DNA of 64,000 nucleotides from Planococcus soli (GCF_016881065.1 NZ_WXYN01000008.1:7381-71380), one strand, 5' to 3'; positions 54,337-64,000 are shown, numbered from the stretch's first letter. Numbers and translations are program-made. Notes: generated by a model from the sequence alone, not told the origin.

Positions 54337-54939
54337 ATGAGCAAATCAACCAACATCGTCTGGCATGAATCGAGTGTCACGAAACAGGATAGACAGAAAT
54401 TGAATAATCACAAAAGTGGAGTCTTGTGGTTCACCGGATTATCAGGATCAGGGAAATCGACGGTTTCCGTAGCCTTGGAAAAAGAAATCCACTCACTTGG
54501 AATCCGTACGTATCTATTGGATGGCGACAATGTTCGCCACGGTTTGAATAAAAACCTGGGATTCAGCCCGGAAGACCGTACGGAAAATATCCGCCGAATC
54601 GGTGAAGTCGGCAAACTGATGAGTGATGCAGGTGTGTTAACCTTGTCCGCGTTCATCTCTCCATATCTGGAAGACCGCGATCAAGTTCGCGCCTTGCTTG
54701 AAGAAGGCGAATTTATCGAAGTCTATGTGAAGTGCAGTGTAGATACCTGTGAGACCCGAGATCCGAAAGGGCTTTATAAAAAAGCCAGAGCCGGTGAAAT
54801 CAAAGGCTTTACAGGAATTGACGCACCGTACGAAGAACCCGTAAATCCCGAAATTATTATTGAAACCGACAAGCAGAGTTTGGAAGAGTCGGTACAAGTG
54901 ATTATTGAGTATTTAAAGAAAACTGGCTACCTGGGCTAA
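54337..54939 (+). CDS. cysC: Adenylyl-sulfate kinase
   Basis: A 200-aa APS kinase producing PAPS. P-loop GLSGSGKST (34-42), [16 protein letters not shown] and [13 protein letters not shown] are diagnostic. GGAGGAG precedes the ATG. Its end overlaps cysQ by 1 nt. Confidence 0.97.
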   Translation: MSKSTNIVWHESSVTKQDRQKLNNHKSGVLWFTGLSGSGKSTVSVALEKEIHSLGIRTYLLDGDNVRHGLNKNLGFSPEDRTENIRRIGEVGKLMSDAGVLTLSAFISPYLEDRDQVRALLEEGEFIEVYVKCSVDTCETRDPKGLYKKARAGEIKGFTGIDAPYEEPVNPEIIIETDKQSLEESVQVIIEYLKKTGYLG

Positions 54940-55751
54940 TGGAAAAACGTATTGATCCCCTAATCTTGCTTGAAATCAGCCTGTCTGCAGGCAAAGAAAT
55001 TATGGCAGTTTACGGAAAAGAATTGGCAATCGAGACAAAAGCGGACGAGTCGCCGCTGACAATTGCCGATCAACGGTCGCATCAAGCGATTGAATTGGGG
55101 CTACAGAGGGCCTTTCCGGATATCCCGGTCCTGAGTGAAGAAGGCAGTGAAATCCCTTATAAAGAACGAAAAACGTGGAAGCGGTTTTGGCTGGTGGATC
55201 CGCTTGATGGCACGAAGGAGTTTATTAAACAGAACGGCGAGTTTACCGTCAATATTGCTTTAATAGAAGACAACTATCCGGTACTTGGTGCCATTTACGT
55301 ACCGGCCACCGATGTTTTTTATTATGGGGAAGAAAACGGCGGTGCTTACAAAATAGCAGAAGCTTCAAAAGCGAAGTTCAAAAATACTGAGGCATTGGGT
55401 GAAAAAAGCACACCGCTGTCGGCCAGAAATGCTTCAGGAAAAATCACAGTCGTTACAAGCCGCTCCCATATGTCAGCAGAAACCGAAGACTTTATTGAAG
55501 CTTTGGAAGGCGACCAGGCGGTCGAACGTGTATCAGCCGGCAGTTCGCTGAAGTTCTGTCTGGTAGCGGAAGGAAAGGCTGATTATTATCCCCGCTTTGC
55601 GTCGACAATGGAGTGGGACACGGCAGCTGGGCAGGCAATTGTCGAAGCGGCAGGCGGTACAGTGCGATCCGCCAAAGATCAAAGCCGATTTTCCTATAAC
55701 CAGGAAAGCCTAACGAATGAATGGTTTTTGGCAGCCGGATGGGATGAATAG
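54939..55751 (+). CDS. cysQ: 3'(2'),5'-bisphosphate nucleotidase
   Basis: A 270-aa Mg-dependent phosphatase of the inositol monophosphatase fold (LSEEGS, VDPLDGTKEF, EWDTAAGQAIVEAAGG) that clears the PAP left by PAPS reduction. Overlaps the cysC stop. Confidence 0.95.
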   Translation: MEKRIDPLILLEISLSAGKEIMAVYGKELAIETKADESPLTIADQRSHQAIELGLQRAFPDIPVLSEEGSEIPYKERKTWKRFWLVDPLDGTKEFIKQNGEFTVNIALIEDNYPVLGAIYVPATDVFYYGEENGGAYKIAEASKAKFKNTEALGEKSTPLSARNASGKITVVTSRSHMSAETEDFIEALEGDQAVERVSAGSSLKFCLVAEGKADYYPRFASTMEWDTAAGQAIVEAAGGTVRSAKDQSRFSYNQESLTNEWFLAAGWDE

Positions 55752-55821
55752 GTTAGTGAATAAAGAAGGAGTAAATTACTGGAAACGAGTATTGTAAGTA
55801 AATGATATTTTCAGAATTTTA

Positions 55822-55850
55822 TTGACAGGTATCTTCTATTGCTATAGTAT
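55822..55850 (+). promoter_or_regulatory. Promoter of the cysH operon
   Basis: TTGACA (55822-55827) with TAGTAT at 17 bp or TATAGT at 15 bp. Followed 40 nt later by an S-box. Confidence 0.7.
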
Positions 55851-55888
55851 TTATACAAATATTAAAACCTAGTAATCTTATAAGGTAT

Positions 55889-56005
55889 TTCTTATCGTGA
55901 GAGGTGGAGGGACTGGCCCTTTGAAGCCTCGGCAACAGCTTTGGTCATTGACCGGGGATCATGTGCCAATTCCAGCAGGTCCCAATCGGATCTGGAAGAT
56001 AAGAA
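55889..56005 (+). ncRNA. S-box (SAM-I) riboswitch 2
   Basis: The same architecture as the first (P1 TTCTTATC/GATAAGAA, GAGAGG..GGAGGGA, TGGCCC, GAAGCCTCGGCAACA), with a longer P3 arm. It controls the cysH operon. Confidence 0.96.
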
Positions 56006-56030
56006 GACAGGCAGCCGCAAACGCGCATTA

Positions 56031-56073
56031 GATCCCTCTCTTCTTGTTTTATATGGAAGAGAGGGATTTTTAT
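56031..56073 (+). terminator. Riboswitch 2 expression-platform terminator
   Basis: GATCCCTCTCTTC ... GGAAGAGAGGGAT with a T-rich tail. Confidence 0.92.
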
Positions 56074-56175
56074 TTAGATTTAGTTGCGGAGATTCCGCAG
56101 GTTGGCTTCAATCTCGACTCTTCTTTGGTAGGAGAGAAGAAGAAAACATTCATATTTTTAAAGGAGGAAGATAGG

Positions 56176-56889
56176 ATGGGCCAAGCAGTTTCGTACGAGC
56201 AATTTACTGGAGATCCATTCAAGGATCTGGCACCAACCGATCTCTTGAAAGGTGCCGCTGATATTCTGCAATGGGCCTACGATTCCTACGGGGAAGATGT
56301 TGTGTATGCCTGCAGCTTCGGAGCGGAAGGCATGGTGTTGATCGATCTGATATCCAAAGTGAAGGGCGATGCGGAAGTGGTGTTCTTGGATACGGACGTC
56401 CACTTCGACCAAACCTATGAACTGATCGAACGCGTCAAAAAACGCTATCCGAACATGAATATCCGGATGAAAAAACCGGAATTGACTTTGCAGGAGCAAG
56501 CCAGCCAATTCGGCGATGAACTATGGAATAGCCAGCCGGACAAATGCTGCAACATCCGCAAAGTCAAACCGCTCGAACAAACCCTTTCTGGTGCGCAGGC
56601 CTGGATTTCCGGTTTGAGAAGAGAACAGTCGGCCAGCCGCAGCAAAACGGATTTCATCAATAAGGACAACCGGTTCAAATCGGTGAAGATTTGCCCGCTG
56701 ATCCACTGGACGTGGGACGATGTTTGGCAGTATATCCAATTGAACGGACTTGAATACAATATTTTGCACGACGAAGGCTATCCGAGCATCGGCTGCAAGC
56801 ATTGTTCGTTCGCAGTGACGACTGATGGAGACAGCCGCGACGGAAGATGGAAAGGTTTTGCGAAAACGGAATGTGGCCTGCATACATAA
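56176..56889 (+). CDS. cysH: APS/PAPS reductase with 4Fe-4S motif
   Basis: A 237-aa reductase giving sulfite. It has C124-C125 and C207-x2-C210, the cluster ligands of APS-type reductases, and ECGLH (C233) as the catalytic tail. That form reduces APS, and in Bacillus also PAPS; with cysC and cysQ upstream both routes are possible. ATG at 56176 after AAGGAGG; a longer reading starts in the riboswitch terminator. Confidence 0.95.
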   Translation: MGQAVSYEQFTGDPFKDLAPTDLLKGAADILQWAYDSYGEDVVYACSFGAEGMVLIDLISKVKGDAEVVFLDTDVHFDQTYELIERVKKRYPNMNIRMKKPELTLQEQASQFGDELWNSQPDKCCNIRKVKPLEQTLSGAQAWISGLRREQSASRSKTDFINKDNRFKSVKICPLIHWTWDDVWQYIQLNGLEYNILHDEGYPSIGCKHCSFAVTTDGDSRDGRWKGFAKTECGLHT

Positions 56890-56973
56890 ATAGGCCGGCA
56901 AAGATGCGTATTAACGATCAGAAAATGAGGCAATCATCAGTTCTCTGGTTGAAAAAAGGAGTCTAGGAAGCTT

Positions 56974-57750
56974 ATGAAAAAAGTTTATTTAGTTGGTGCA
57001 GGTCCAGGCGACCTTGATTTGATTACAGTGAAAGGGCTGAAAGCCATTCAAAAGGCCGATGTCATCCTTTATGATCGCTTAATAAACCAGGACTTGCTGG
57101 ACGAAGCGAAAGAAAGTGCCCAACTGATTTATTGCGGCAAAAGACCTGACAACCATTCGTTGAAACAGCAAGAGATCAATGAACTGCTGTGCCGATTTGC
57201 GCTGCAGGGCAAGACCGTGACACGTCTGAAAGGCGGCGACCCTTTTGTTTTTGGAAGAGGCGGAGAAGAAGCGGAAGCATTGGTCGATCACAACATTCCA
57301 TTTGAAATTGTGCCGGGCATCACGGCTGGCATTGCAGCACCTGCCTATGCCGGCATCCCGGTGACCCACCGCGATTACAGTGCATCTGTGGCATTTATTT
57401 CCGGGGTCAGCAAAGTGGGCGTCGATCAGGATGAATATTGGGAGCATGTCGTCAAAAGCATGGATACGCTGTGCATCTATATGGGTGTCAGTAAACTTCC
57501 GGAAATCTGTAGCCGATTGCTGCGCCATGGCTTGAAGCCGTCGACGCCGATTGCCTTGATTGAATGGGGAACGACCGAACGGCAGCGGACAGTGACGGGA
57601 ACGCTTGAGGACATTATTCAAAACGCAAAAGGTTTCGAAAATCCTTCGATGATTGTGGTGGGAGAAGTAGTCCGTCTGAGAGACAAATTGCAATGGTACG
57701 AGCAGCTGCAGGACGAAAAGCAATTTCAGCTTGCCGCCCATGTAGGATGA
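56974..57750 (+). CDS. cobA: Uroporphyrinogen-III C-methyltransferase
   Basis: A 258-aa SAM-dependent enzyme that methylates uroporphyrinogen III to precorrin-2, the first siroheme step. VYLVGAGPGDLDLITVKG, GGDPFVFGRGGEE and the VPGITAGIAAPAYAGIPVTHR segment are typical. GGAG precedes the ATG. Confidence 0.95.
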   Translation: MKKVYLVGAGPGDLDLITVKGLKAIQKADVILYDRLINQDLLDEAKESAQLIYCGKRPDNHSLKQQEINELLCRFALQGKTVTRLKGGDPFVFGRGGEEAEALVDHNIPFEIVPGITAGIAAPAYAGIPVTHRDYSASVAFISGVSKVGVDQDEYWEHVVKSMDTLCIYMGVSKLPEICSRLLRHGLKPSTPIALIEWGTTERQRTVTGTLEDIIQNAKGFENPSMIVVGEVVRLRDKLQWYEQLQDEKQFQLAAHVG

Positions 57751-57762
57751 GGAGATGGTGAT

Positions 57763-58515
57763 ATGCAGGCTGTATTATATGTAAGCCACGGGAGCCGCGT
57801 CAAAGAAACACGCCAGGAAGCGATGGCATTTATGGAGCAGGTGCACCAAAAAGTGGATGCGGCTCTTCATGAAACCTGTTTTTTGGAGTTGGCCAGTCCG
57901 GATATTGGCGAAGGGATCGACAGCCTTGCCGAGCAGGGCGCTACCGCAATTGCGGTTGTTCCGGTTCTCTTGCTAAGCGCTGGCCATTATTACGAGGACA
58001 TCCCGGATGAAGTTAAAAAATCGGTGTTGCGTTATCCGGACATCCTCTTTACTTACGGAAAGCCACTTGGTGTCCAGGATCGCCTCGTAGAGATTTTAGC
58101 CGAGCGCCTGGAGGAAACTGGAGTGGAACGATTGCCTGAAGCGGAAATTCTGCTGGTCGGACGTGGTGGAAAAAGTTCGGAAATCACCCGCTCGGTCGAA
58201 GAGATTGCTGCAATACTGGCAGCGAAAGTCAAAGTGCCAAAAATCGATGTTTGTTATTTGGCTGCCAGTGCTCCGTCATTTGATGAAGGATTGCAAGCTT
58301 CAATCAACAGCGGCAGCAAGCAGATTTTCGTTGTCCCTTATCTGTGGTTCACAGGACTCTTGGTCAAATCAATGCAGAAGAAAGTCAACAGTTTCTCTAC
58401 CGAAGAACAGCAAATTATATTATGCGGATATTTAGGCGATCATCCATCCATGGTGGATGCCCTCGCTGAGCGTGTCCATGAAGCGCTGCAAAACAAACAG
58501 CAGCCGGCATGGTGA
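57763..58515 (+). CDS. sirB: Sirohydrochlorin ferrochelatase
   Basis: A 250-aa CbiX/SirB-type chelatase inserting iron into sirohydrochlorin. It has two related halves, with metal-ligand histidines in LYVSHGSR and LSAGHYYEDIP. It begins 13 nt after cobA. Confidence 0.92.
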   Translation: MQAVLYVSHGSRVKETRQEAMAFMEQVHQKVDAALHETCFLELASPDIGEGIDSLAEQGATAIAVVPVLLLSAGHYYEDIPDEVKKSVLRYPDILFTYGKPLGVQDRLVEILAERLEETGVERLPEAEILLVGRGGKSSEITRSVEEIAAILAAKVKVPKIDVCYLAASAPSFDEGLQASINSGSKQIFVVPYLWFTGLLVKSMQKKVNSFSTEEQQIILCGYLGDHPSMVDALAERVHEALQNKQQPAW

Positions 58516-58537
58516 AAGATAGAAGGAGAGATTGGAT

Positions 58538-59347
58538 ATGAATGGATTGGCCGGAAAGAAAATAGGTGTGGCAGCAGTCCGTGCCGCAAAAGAAATCAGT
58601 GTGCTGATTGAAAAGCAGTCAGGCACGCCTGTCATTCTTCCAATTCAGGGAAGGCAGCGGTTAAACGAAGACATCAGTGCACAGAACATCACGGACTTTT
58701 TAGCCGAAGATTTCGACTGGGCCATCTTCACGACCGGCATCGGAGCGAGAACATTAACAGATTCCGCGGAAGGCATCGGCCTTCAATCGCGTTACATCGA
58801 TAAGTTGAAAGAAACCCAGTTAGCCGTCCGCGGCAGCAAAACGATGAAATGGATTAAAGAACATGGCTTAAACCCGGTTCACGTTTCAGAAGACGGAACA
58901 ATGGACAATCTATTAACCGCTTTAGATGAAGAGTATAAAGGCAAAAGCCCGCAGCGAATCTTTTTGCAGGCTTACGATTTGGATGACCATAAGTTGAAGG
59001 GAATACTGGAGGAATATGGACATTCGGTTTACCTGTCCCGGCCGTATTCCTATGAAAAACCGGATGCCCTCGTAGTGGAGCAGCTGAAACAGTCCATCAT
59101 CGAACAGTCTTTGGACGCCATTGTGTTTACCAGTAAAACGCAGGTCAAGAACATTTTTGCGGAACCGAATCAAGGAAAACAGCTGGTCGCAGCTTTCAAC
59201 GACCGGGTGTTGGCAGTAGCGGTTGGCAAAGTCACGGCCAAAGAGCTGGAAAGTAATGGCATCGTCCAGGTGCTTCAGCCTGAACATCAGAAGATGGGGG
59301 CGATGATTGTAGCGATGGATCGCCATTATCGCCAGCAGGAAGCATAA
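58538..59347 (+). CDS. Uroporphyrinogen-III synthase (HemD-like)
   Basis: A 269-aa protein of the HemD fold: two domains, with IFTTGIGARTL and IVFTSKTQVKNIF at equivalent places. It would supply uroporphyrinogen III to CobA specifically for siroheme. ATG at 58538 with AAGGAGAG upstream. Confidence 0.85.
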   Translation: MNGLAGKKIGVAAVRAAKEISVLIEKQSGTPVILPIQGRQRLNEDISAQNITDFLAEDFDWAIFTTGIGARTLTDSAEGIGLQSRYIDKLKETQLAVRGSKTMKWIKEHGLNPVHVSEDGTMDNLLTALDEEYKGKSPQRIFLQAYDLDDHKLKGILEEYGHSVYLSRPYSYEKPDALVVEQLKQSIIEQSLDAIVFTSKTQVKNIFAEPNQGKQLVAAFNDRVLAVAVGKVTAKELESNGIVQVLQPEHQKMGAMIVAMDRHYRQQEA

Positions 59348-59374
59348 AAATAAACTAATTTCGAGGTGAACCAT

Positions 59375-61213
59375 ATGCAACTACAGACAATGAACAGCCC
59401 GTTTGATCAGGAACAAGTTGAGCTTATCAACCGCTTATTGCCGATGCTGACCGACAATCAGAAAATTTGGCTGAACGGCTATTTGGCCGGCACGCAGTCA
59501 GCAGCCACAGTCGCTGTGCAGGAACAACCAGGATTGGAGTGGTATGCACAGCAAGATAACGTCCCTGTCGCTACCCGTGAAATCACCATTTTGGTCGGTT
59601 CCCATACAGGCAACTGCGAGTCGGTCGCCAAAGGGGTTTCAAAAAAACTGCAGGATAAGGATTATAAAGTTAAGCTCACTCCGATGGACGAGTTTAAACC
59701 GAAGGACTTGAAAAAAGTCGAAGATTTGCTGGTCATCACGAGTACGCACGGGGACGGCCATCCGCCGGATAATGCCCTTGCCCTCTATGATTTCCTGCAC
59801 AGCAAACGGGCGCCGCAACTTGACGATGTCCGGTTTTCTGTTTTGTCTCTGGGCGATAGCTCTTATGAATTTTTCTGCCAGACCGGCAAAGATTTCGATA
59901 AGCGTCTGGAGGAACTGGGTGCCAAACGAATCCATCCACGGGTGGATGCTGATTTGGATTTTGAAGAACCGGCAGGAGAATGGTTTGATGGTGTCTTTAG
60001 TGTATTGAATAAAGAAAGAGAAACGGATCGTCCGGTTGCTGCAGCAGCTCCTGGTAGTCAGCAAGCACCACCCGACAGCCCACCGGCATACTCCCGCAGC
60101 AATCCGTTCAACGCGGAAGTTCTGGGAAATATCAATTTGAATGGACGCGGATCGAATAAAGAAACCCGCCACCTCGAACTTGATCTCGAAGGCTCCGGCC
60201 TCCAATATGAACCGGGAGACAGCCTGGGAATCGTTCCGGAAAATGAAGATCAGCTAGTTGATCAATTGATTGCTGCGGCAGGATGGAATCCGGATGAATC
60301 GGTCTCCATCAATAAGCAAGGCGACACCAGTTCACTGCGCGACGCATTGATTTCGACGTTTGAAATCACCACCTTATCGAAACCGTTGCTTGAAAAAGCG
60401 GCAGCTTTTGCGAACGGTGATGCGCTGGCCAATTTATTGGAGCCAGAAAACAAAGAACAGCTGCAGGCTTATATCTATGGAAGAGACTTGATTGACTTGA
60501 CGGAAGATTTCGGACCTTGGCAAGCGTCTGCTGCTGAATTCATTAAAATATTGCGCAAAATACCGGTTCGCCTGTATTCGATTGCCAGCAGCTCCAAAGC
60601 GAATCCGGATGAAGTCCATCTGACGGTGGGTGCTTTGCGCTATGAAGCAAACGGGCGCAAGCGGACTGGTGTCTGCTCGACTCAATGTGCAGAACGCTCT
60701 GACATCGGTGCGACGTTGCCGGTGTTCATCCAAAGCAACAATAATTTCCGTTTGCCTGACAATCCGGAAACGCCGATTATCATGATCGGTGCCGGAACAG
60801 GCGTTGCGCCTTACCGGTCGTTCATGGAAGAGCGGGAAGAAACGGATGCTCAGGGAGACTCATGGCTGTTTTTCGGTGAACAGCATTTCGTCACCGATTT
60901 CCTTTACCAGACCGAGTGGCAGCGCTGGCTCAAGGATGGCGTTTTGACAAAAATGGACGTCGCTTTTTCCCGCGATACTAAAGAAAAAGTTTATGTCCAG
61001 CATCGTCTGCTTGTGAAGAGCCAGGAATTGTATAAATGGCTGGAAGCCGGAGCCAATGTCTACGTTTGCGGCGATGAAAAATACATGGCCAAAGATGTCC
61101 ATGCCACACTTGCCATTATTCTGGAACAAGAAGGCAATATGAGCCCGGAACAAGCGGAAGAGTATTTAACATCAATGCGCAGCGACAAGCGTTATTTGCG
61201 GGATGTTTATTAA
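59375..61213 (+). CDS. cysJ: Sulfite reductase flavoprotein alpha
   Basis: A 612-aa diflavin reductase: flavodoxin domain (ILVGSHTGNCESVAKG), FAD domain (RLYSIASSSKANP) and NADPH domain (MIGAGTGVAPYRSFMEER, CGDEKYMAKDVH), ending RYLRDVY. It passes electrons from NADPH to CysI. ATG at 59375 with GAGGTGAA upstream. Confidence 0.97.
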   Translation: MQLQTMNSPFDQEQVELINRLLPMLTDNQKIWLNGYLAGTQSAATVAVQEQPGLEWYAQQDNVPVATREITILVGSHTGNCESVAKGVSKKLQDKDYKVKLTPMDEFKPKDLKKVEDLLVITSTHGDGHPPDNALALYDFLHSKRAPQLDDVRFSVLSLGDSSYEFFCQTGKDFDKRLEELGAKRIHPRVDADLDFEEPAGEWFDGVFSVLNKERETDRPVAAAAPGSQQAPPDSPPAYSRSNPFNAEVLGNINLNGRGSNKETRHLELDLEGSGLQYEPGDSLGIVPENEDQLVDQLIAAAGWNPDESVSINKQGDTSSLRDALISTFEITTLSKPLLEKAAAFANGDALANLLEPENKEQLQAYIYGRDLIDLTEDFGPWQASAAEFIKILRKIPVRLYSIASSSKANPDEVHLTVGALRYEANGRKRTGVCSTQCAERSDIGATLPVFIQSNNNFRLPDNPETPIIMIGAGTGVAPYRSFMEEREETDAQGDSWLFFGEQHFVTDFLYQTEWQRWLKDGVLTKMDVAFSRDTKEKVYVQHRLLVKSQELYKWLEAGANVYVCGDEKYMAKDVHATLAIILEQEGNMSPEQAEEYLTSMRSDKRYLRDVY

Positions 61214-61280
61214 GAAGGTATACATGAGTAATCAGCAATTAGTTTTTCGATGTTCTTAACTGCACGATTTATGAAAGAAG

Positions 61281-61388
61281 GAGTGTAGGGAGGCGACTCC
61301 TGCGGGGGCAGCACGAACTGGAGCCACTGGATTGAGTGCAGCGAGGGAAGCGGCGGAAGTCGTGCCCGCGGAAAGCGTCCTCCCGAAG
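61281..61388 (+). repeat. Dispersed GC-rich intergenic repeat
   Basis: A GC-rich segment between cysJ and cysI in which GGGAGGCGACTCCTGCGGG... on the left can pair imperfectly with ...CCCGCGGAAAGCGTCCTCCC on the right, giving one long hairpin. Its style (CTCCTGCGGG, AGCGAGG, CCGCGGAAAGCG) is that of the intergenic repeats scattered in Bacillaceae/Planococcaceae chromosomes. Confidence 0.75.
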
Positions 61389-61418
61389 CGAGTTCTTTAA
61401 CAACGAAAGGAGCTTACC

Positions 61419-63134
61419 ATGAAAATCAAAGATTTGACTGATATCGATGGACCACCAAGTGAAATGGAGGTCATCAAAGACAGAACCAATTATTTGCGGG
61501 GCAATCTCGTGGAAAGCTTCGCAGAGCGTTTGACGGCTTCTATCCCGGACGATGATGGCAAGCTGTTGAAATTCCACGGCAGCTATATGCAGGATGATCG
61601 GGATATCCGCAACGAACGGACGCAGCAGAAACTTGAACCCGCGTACCAATTCATGATCCGTGTCCGCCTGCCGGCAGGAGTCGCAACGCCGCATCAATGG
61701 CTGACGATGGACAATTTAGCCAATACCCATGGCAATGGCACATTGAAGCTGACGACGCGCCAAACCTTTCAGATGCACGGTATTTTAAAATGGAATATGA
61801 AGAGCACCATCCAGGAAATGAACCATGCGTTAATGGATACCATTGCGGCCTGCGGCGACGTTAACCGCAATGTCATGTCGACGTCCAATCCGTACCAATC
61901 GGATGTACACGGGGAGGTATACGAAATTTCCCGTGCGTTAAGTGAACACTTGCTTCCGAAAACAAGAGCCTATCACGAAATTTGGCTGGACGAAGAAAAA
62001 GTCGTCGACAGCAACGAAGGCGAAGTTGTCGAACCGATGTACGGCCATCTTTATTTGCCGCGAAAATTTAAAATCGGCTTTGCGATTCCACCTGCAAATG
62101 ATGTCGATATCTATTCACAGGATCTTGGGTTTATTGCCATCCTGGAAGACGGTAAGCTGCAAGGTTTTAACGTCACGGTCGGCGGCGGGATGGGCATGAC
62201 GCATGGCGATACGGCCACCTATCCGCAATTGGCGAGTGTCATCGGATTTTGCCCGCCTGACAAGGTCAACGAAGTCGGCGAGAAAATCCTCACTATCCAA
62301 CGCGATTACGGCAACCGTTCAGACCGAAAAAACGCCCGTTTCAAATATACCGTCGACAGATTGGGGCTTGATTGGATCAGAACCGAGCTGAATACGCGCC
62401 TTGGCTGGGAAGTGGAACAAGAGCGCCCATTCCAATTCGACCGCAACGGCGACCGCTATGGCTGGATCCAAAGTGACGGCAAATGGCATCTAACCTTATT
62501 TGTTGAAAATGGCCGCGTTAAAGATTTTGACGGCTATCCATTGATGACTGGGCTGCGTGAAATTGCCCATGTGCATACAGGAGAATTCCGCCTGACGGCC
62601 AACCAGAACTTGATCATCAGCAACGTAACAGAAAACAACAAAGCGAAGATTGATGCTTTAGTCGAGCAATATGGGCTGACCGACGGCAAAGAAAATTCCG
62701 CTTTGCGCCAGAACTCGATGGCTTGTGTGGCACTGCCGACTTGCGGCTTGGCAATGGCTGAAGCCGAGCGTTATTTGCCGGTGCTTGTTGGCAAAATCGA
62801 AGAAACGCTGGACGAAGCAGGACTGCGCGATGAAGAAATCATCATCCGCATGTCGGGCTGCCCGAACAGCTGCTCACGCCCTGCACTGGGAGAAATCGGC
62901 TTTATCGGCAAAGCACCCGGCAAATACAATATGTATTTGGGCGCGGGCTTTGCGGGCGACCGTTTGAATAAAATGTATCGCGAGAATATTGGAGAAGAAG
63001 AGATTTTAGCAACGCTTAAACCGATCTTTTTCCAATATGCCAAAGAGCGTCAGGAAAACGAGCATTTCGGCGATTTCGTCATCCGCGCCGGGTATGTGGC
63101 CCCGGTCACATCCGGACTGAATTTCCATAGCTAG
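61419..63134 (+). CDS. cysI: Sulfite reductase hemoprotein beta
   Basis: A 571-aa siroheme/4Fe-4S enzyme reducing sulfite to sulfide. The cluster ligands are C436-x5-C442 and C481-x3-C485 (MACVALPTC and SGCPNSC), and RLTANQNLI and [10 protein letters not shown] bind siroheme. AAAGGAG precedes the ATG. Separated from cysJ by a GC-rich repeat that could attenuate read-through. Confidence 0.97.
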   Translation: MKIKDLTDIDGPPSEMEVIKDRTNYLRGNLVESFAERLTASIPDDDGKLLKFHGSYMQDDRDIRNERTQQKLEPAYQFMIRVRLPAGVATPHQWLTMDNLANTHGNGTLKLTTRQTFQMHGILKWNMKSTIQEMNHALMDTIAACGDVNRNVMSTSNPYQSDVHGEVYEISRALSEHLLPKTRAYHEIWLDEEKVVDSNEGEVVEPMYGHLYLPRKFKIGFAIPPANDVDIYSQDLGFIAILEDGKLQGFNVTVGGGMGMTHGDTATYPQLASVIGFCPPDKVNEVGEKILTIQRDYGNRSDRKNARFKYTVDRLGLDWIRTELNTRLGWEVEQERPFQFDRNGDRYGWIQSDGKWHLTLFVENGRVKDFDGYPLMTGLREIAHVHTGEFRLTANQNLIISNVTENNKAKIDALVEQYGLTDGKENSALRQNSMACVALPTCGLAMAEAERYLPVLVGKIEETLDEAGLRDEEIIIRMSGCPNSCSRPALGEIGFIGKAPGKYNMYLGAGFAGDRLNKMYRENIGEEEILATLKPIFFQYAKERQENEHFGDFVIRAGYVAPVTSGLNFHS

Positions 63135-63216
63135 ATCCAATAAGTTTCACTCAGCAGCCCGGGAGCGATTCCGGGCTCTTGGCGTCAGGCCCATCAATAA
63201 AAGAGGAGTGTTGAAT

Positions 63217-64000
63217 TTGACATACAGTTATGTTTCCCACCTTTATTGCCCAAAATGCGAGGCTGTCTACGATACCAAACAGCAGCACCAATTGTGTACA
63301 TGCGGTTCGCCGCTGCTTGTGGACTACGATTGGGATAAATTGAAAGCTGCTTGGAAACCGGAAGATCTGCTGAAGCGGGAACCCAACTTATGGAGGTACC
63401 ATGAACTGCTTCCAGTGGAAAATGAAACGAACGTGGTTTCTCAAGGGGAAGGCATGACTCCGCTCATTAAAATGCCGACATTGGGGCAGGATATGGATGT
63501 CGTCAATCTGTATATGAAAGATGAAGGCCTTGTTCCGACTGGCACATTTAAAGCAAGAGGAGCGGCAGTCGGAATTTCAAAAGCCAAGGAAGTCGGCGTA
63601 AAAGAGTTCGCGATGCCGACCAATGGCAATGCCGGCGCTGCATGGGCGCTGTATGGTGCAAAAGCCGGCATCCGGTCGACAATCGTGATGCCGAAGGATG
63701 CACCTAAAATCACCCGCAACGAAGTGGCATTGTCCGGTGCCAATCTGTATTTGGTCAACGGGTTGATCAGCGATGCCGGAAAAATTGTCGGACAGGCTGT
63801 AAAGGACTTTGGCCTGTACGATGTGTCGACCTTGAAAGAGCCGTACCGCATCGAAGGCAAAAAAACGATGGGGCTGGAAATTGCTGAGCAGATGGACTGG
63901 AAGATGCCGGATGTCATCCTCTACCCGACAGGCGGCGGTGTTGGACTAATCGGCATCTATAAAGCCTTGAATGAACTGAAAAAGCTCGGCTGGGTGGAAG
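63217..64000 (+). CDS. thrC: Threonine synthase (cut by window end)
   Basis: 261 codons are visible, with no stop before the window edge. An N-terminal C4 zinc ribbon-like part (LYCPKC...CTCG) is followed by the PLP-enzyme body with the cofactor lysine in PTGTFKARGA, PTNGNAGAAWALYGAKAG and YPTGGGVGLIG. It converts O-phosphohomoserine to threonine. TTG start at 63217 with AGAGGAG 8 nt upstream. A GC-rich dyad (CCCGG...CCGGG) lies in the 80-bp gap after cysI. Confidence 0.9.
   Translation, partial: MTYSYVSHLYCPKCEAVYDTKQQHQLCTCGSPLLVDYDWDKLKAAWKPEDLLKREPNLWRYHELLPVENETNVVSQGEGMTPLIKMPTLGQDMDVVNLYMKDEGLVPTGTFKARGAAVGISKAKEVGVKEFAMPTNGNAGAAWALYGAKAGIRSTIVMPKDAPKITRNEVALSGANLYLVNGLISDAGKIVGQAVKDFGLYDVSTLKEPYRIEGKKTMGLEIAEQMDWKMPDVILYPTGGGVGLIGIYKALNELKKLGWVE

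Noticed and set aside
56044-56175. N-terminal extension of cysH
   Set aside because: It would translate the riboswitch terminator; the ATG at 56176 has AAGGAGG and gives the normal family length.
63150-63180. Terminator after cysI
   Set aside because: The CCCGG/CCGGG dyad is clear but no T run follows; could as well be a leader feature of threonine synthase.

Overview
The window is chromosomal DNA of a low-to-moderate GC Gram-positive bacterium (Bacillota), most like a Planococcus/Planomicrobium-type member of the Planococcaceae. The evidence is a CIRCE-controlled groES-groEL pair, two S-box (SAM-I) riboswitches, cre sites, Bacillus-type ribosome binding sites, frequent TTG/GTG starts and lipoprotein signal peptides. 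The genus is an inference from gene content and style; no rRNA is present.

Layout. 1-2997: a CPBP membrane protease gene (minus strand) and groES-groEL. 2980-19728: a 16.7-kb mobile element joined to the 3' end of groEL. It has a tyrosine integrase and repressor facing left, then a rightward run of a Cro-like regulator, an Xis-like protein, an AEP-type primase/Rep, a small second recombinase, an iteron- and palindrome-rich origin-like region, an ArpU/RinA-like activator, a small terminase, a tail-chaperone-like gene, a Com-like zinc ribbon and a 1506-aa tape measure protein with a peptidase domain. It has no large terminase, portal, capsid, baseplate or lysis genes. That is the plan of a phage-inducible chromosomal island (PICI, a phage satellite), except that it carries tail genes. 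At its right end is a three-gene toxin-antitoxin-chaperone operon (ADP-ribosyltransferase-like, small partner, SecB-like) that resembles CmdTAC anti-phage systems.

19729-28359: a second, AT-rich block with no recombinase that carries a fructan/sucrose locus (LacI regulator, LplB/YtcP-type ABC permeases, lipoprotein, GH32 hydrolase, fructokinase, DUF624 protein). A 17-bp sequence equal to the end of groEL occurs three times (2980, 19712, 28343) and brackets both blocks, so two islands appear to be stacked in tandem at groEL.

28360-50200: resident genes: DegV, two tandem GAF-GGDEF cyclases, a threonine-aldolase-type enzyme, a tRNA-dihydrouridine synthase, an aquaporin, a galactitol-type PTS (EIIA, EIIC, EIIB) convergent with a GH1 phospho-beta-glycosidase, YehS, a multiple-sugar ABC transporter (binding protein, ATPase, permease), and an overlapping sensing operon of binding protein, YesM-type kinase, YesN-type regulator and second binding protein.

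50250-63134: assimilatory sulfate reduction with siroheme synthesis in two S-box transcription units (sat, SLC13 permease, cysC, cysQ; then cysH, cobA, sirB, hemD-like, cysJ, cysI), with sirC on the opposite strand. The window ends inside a threonine synthase gene. No tRNA, rRNA or CRISPR array was seen.
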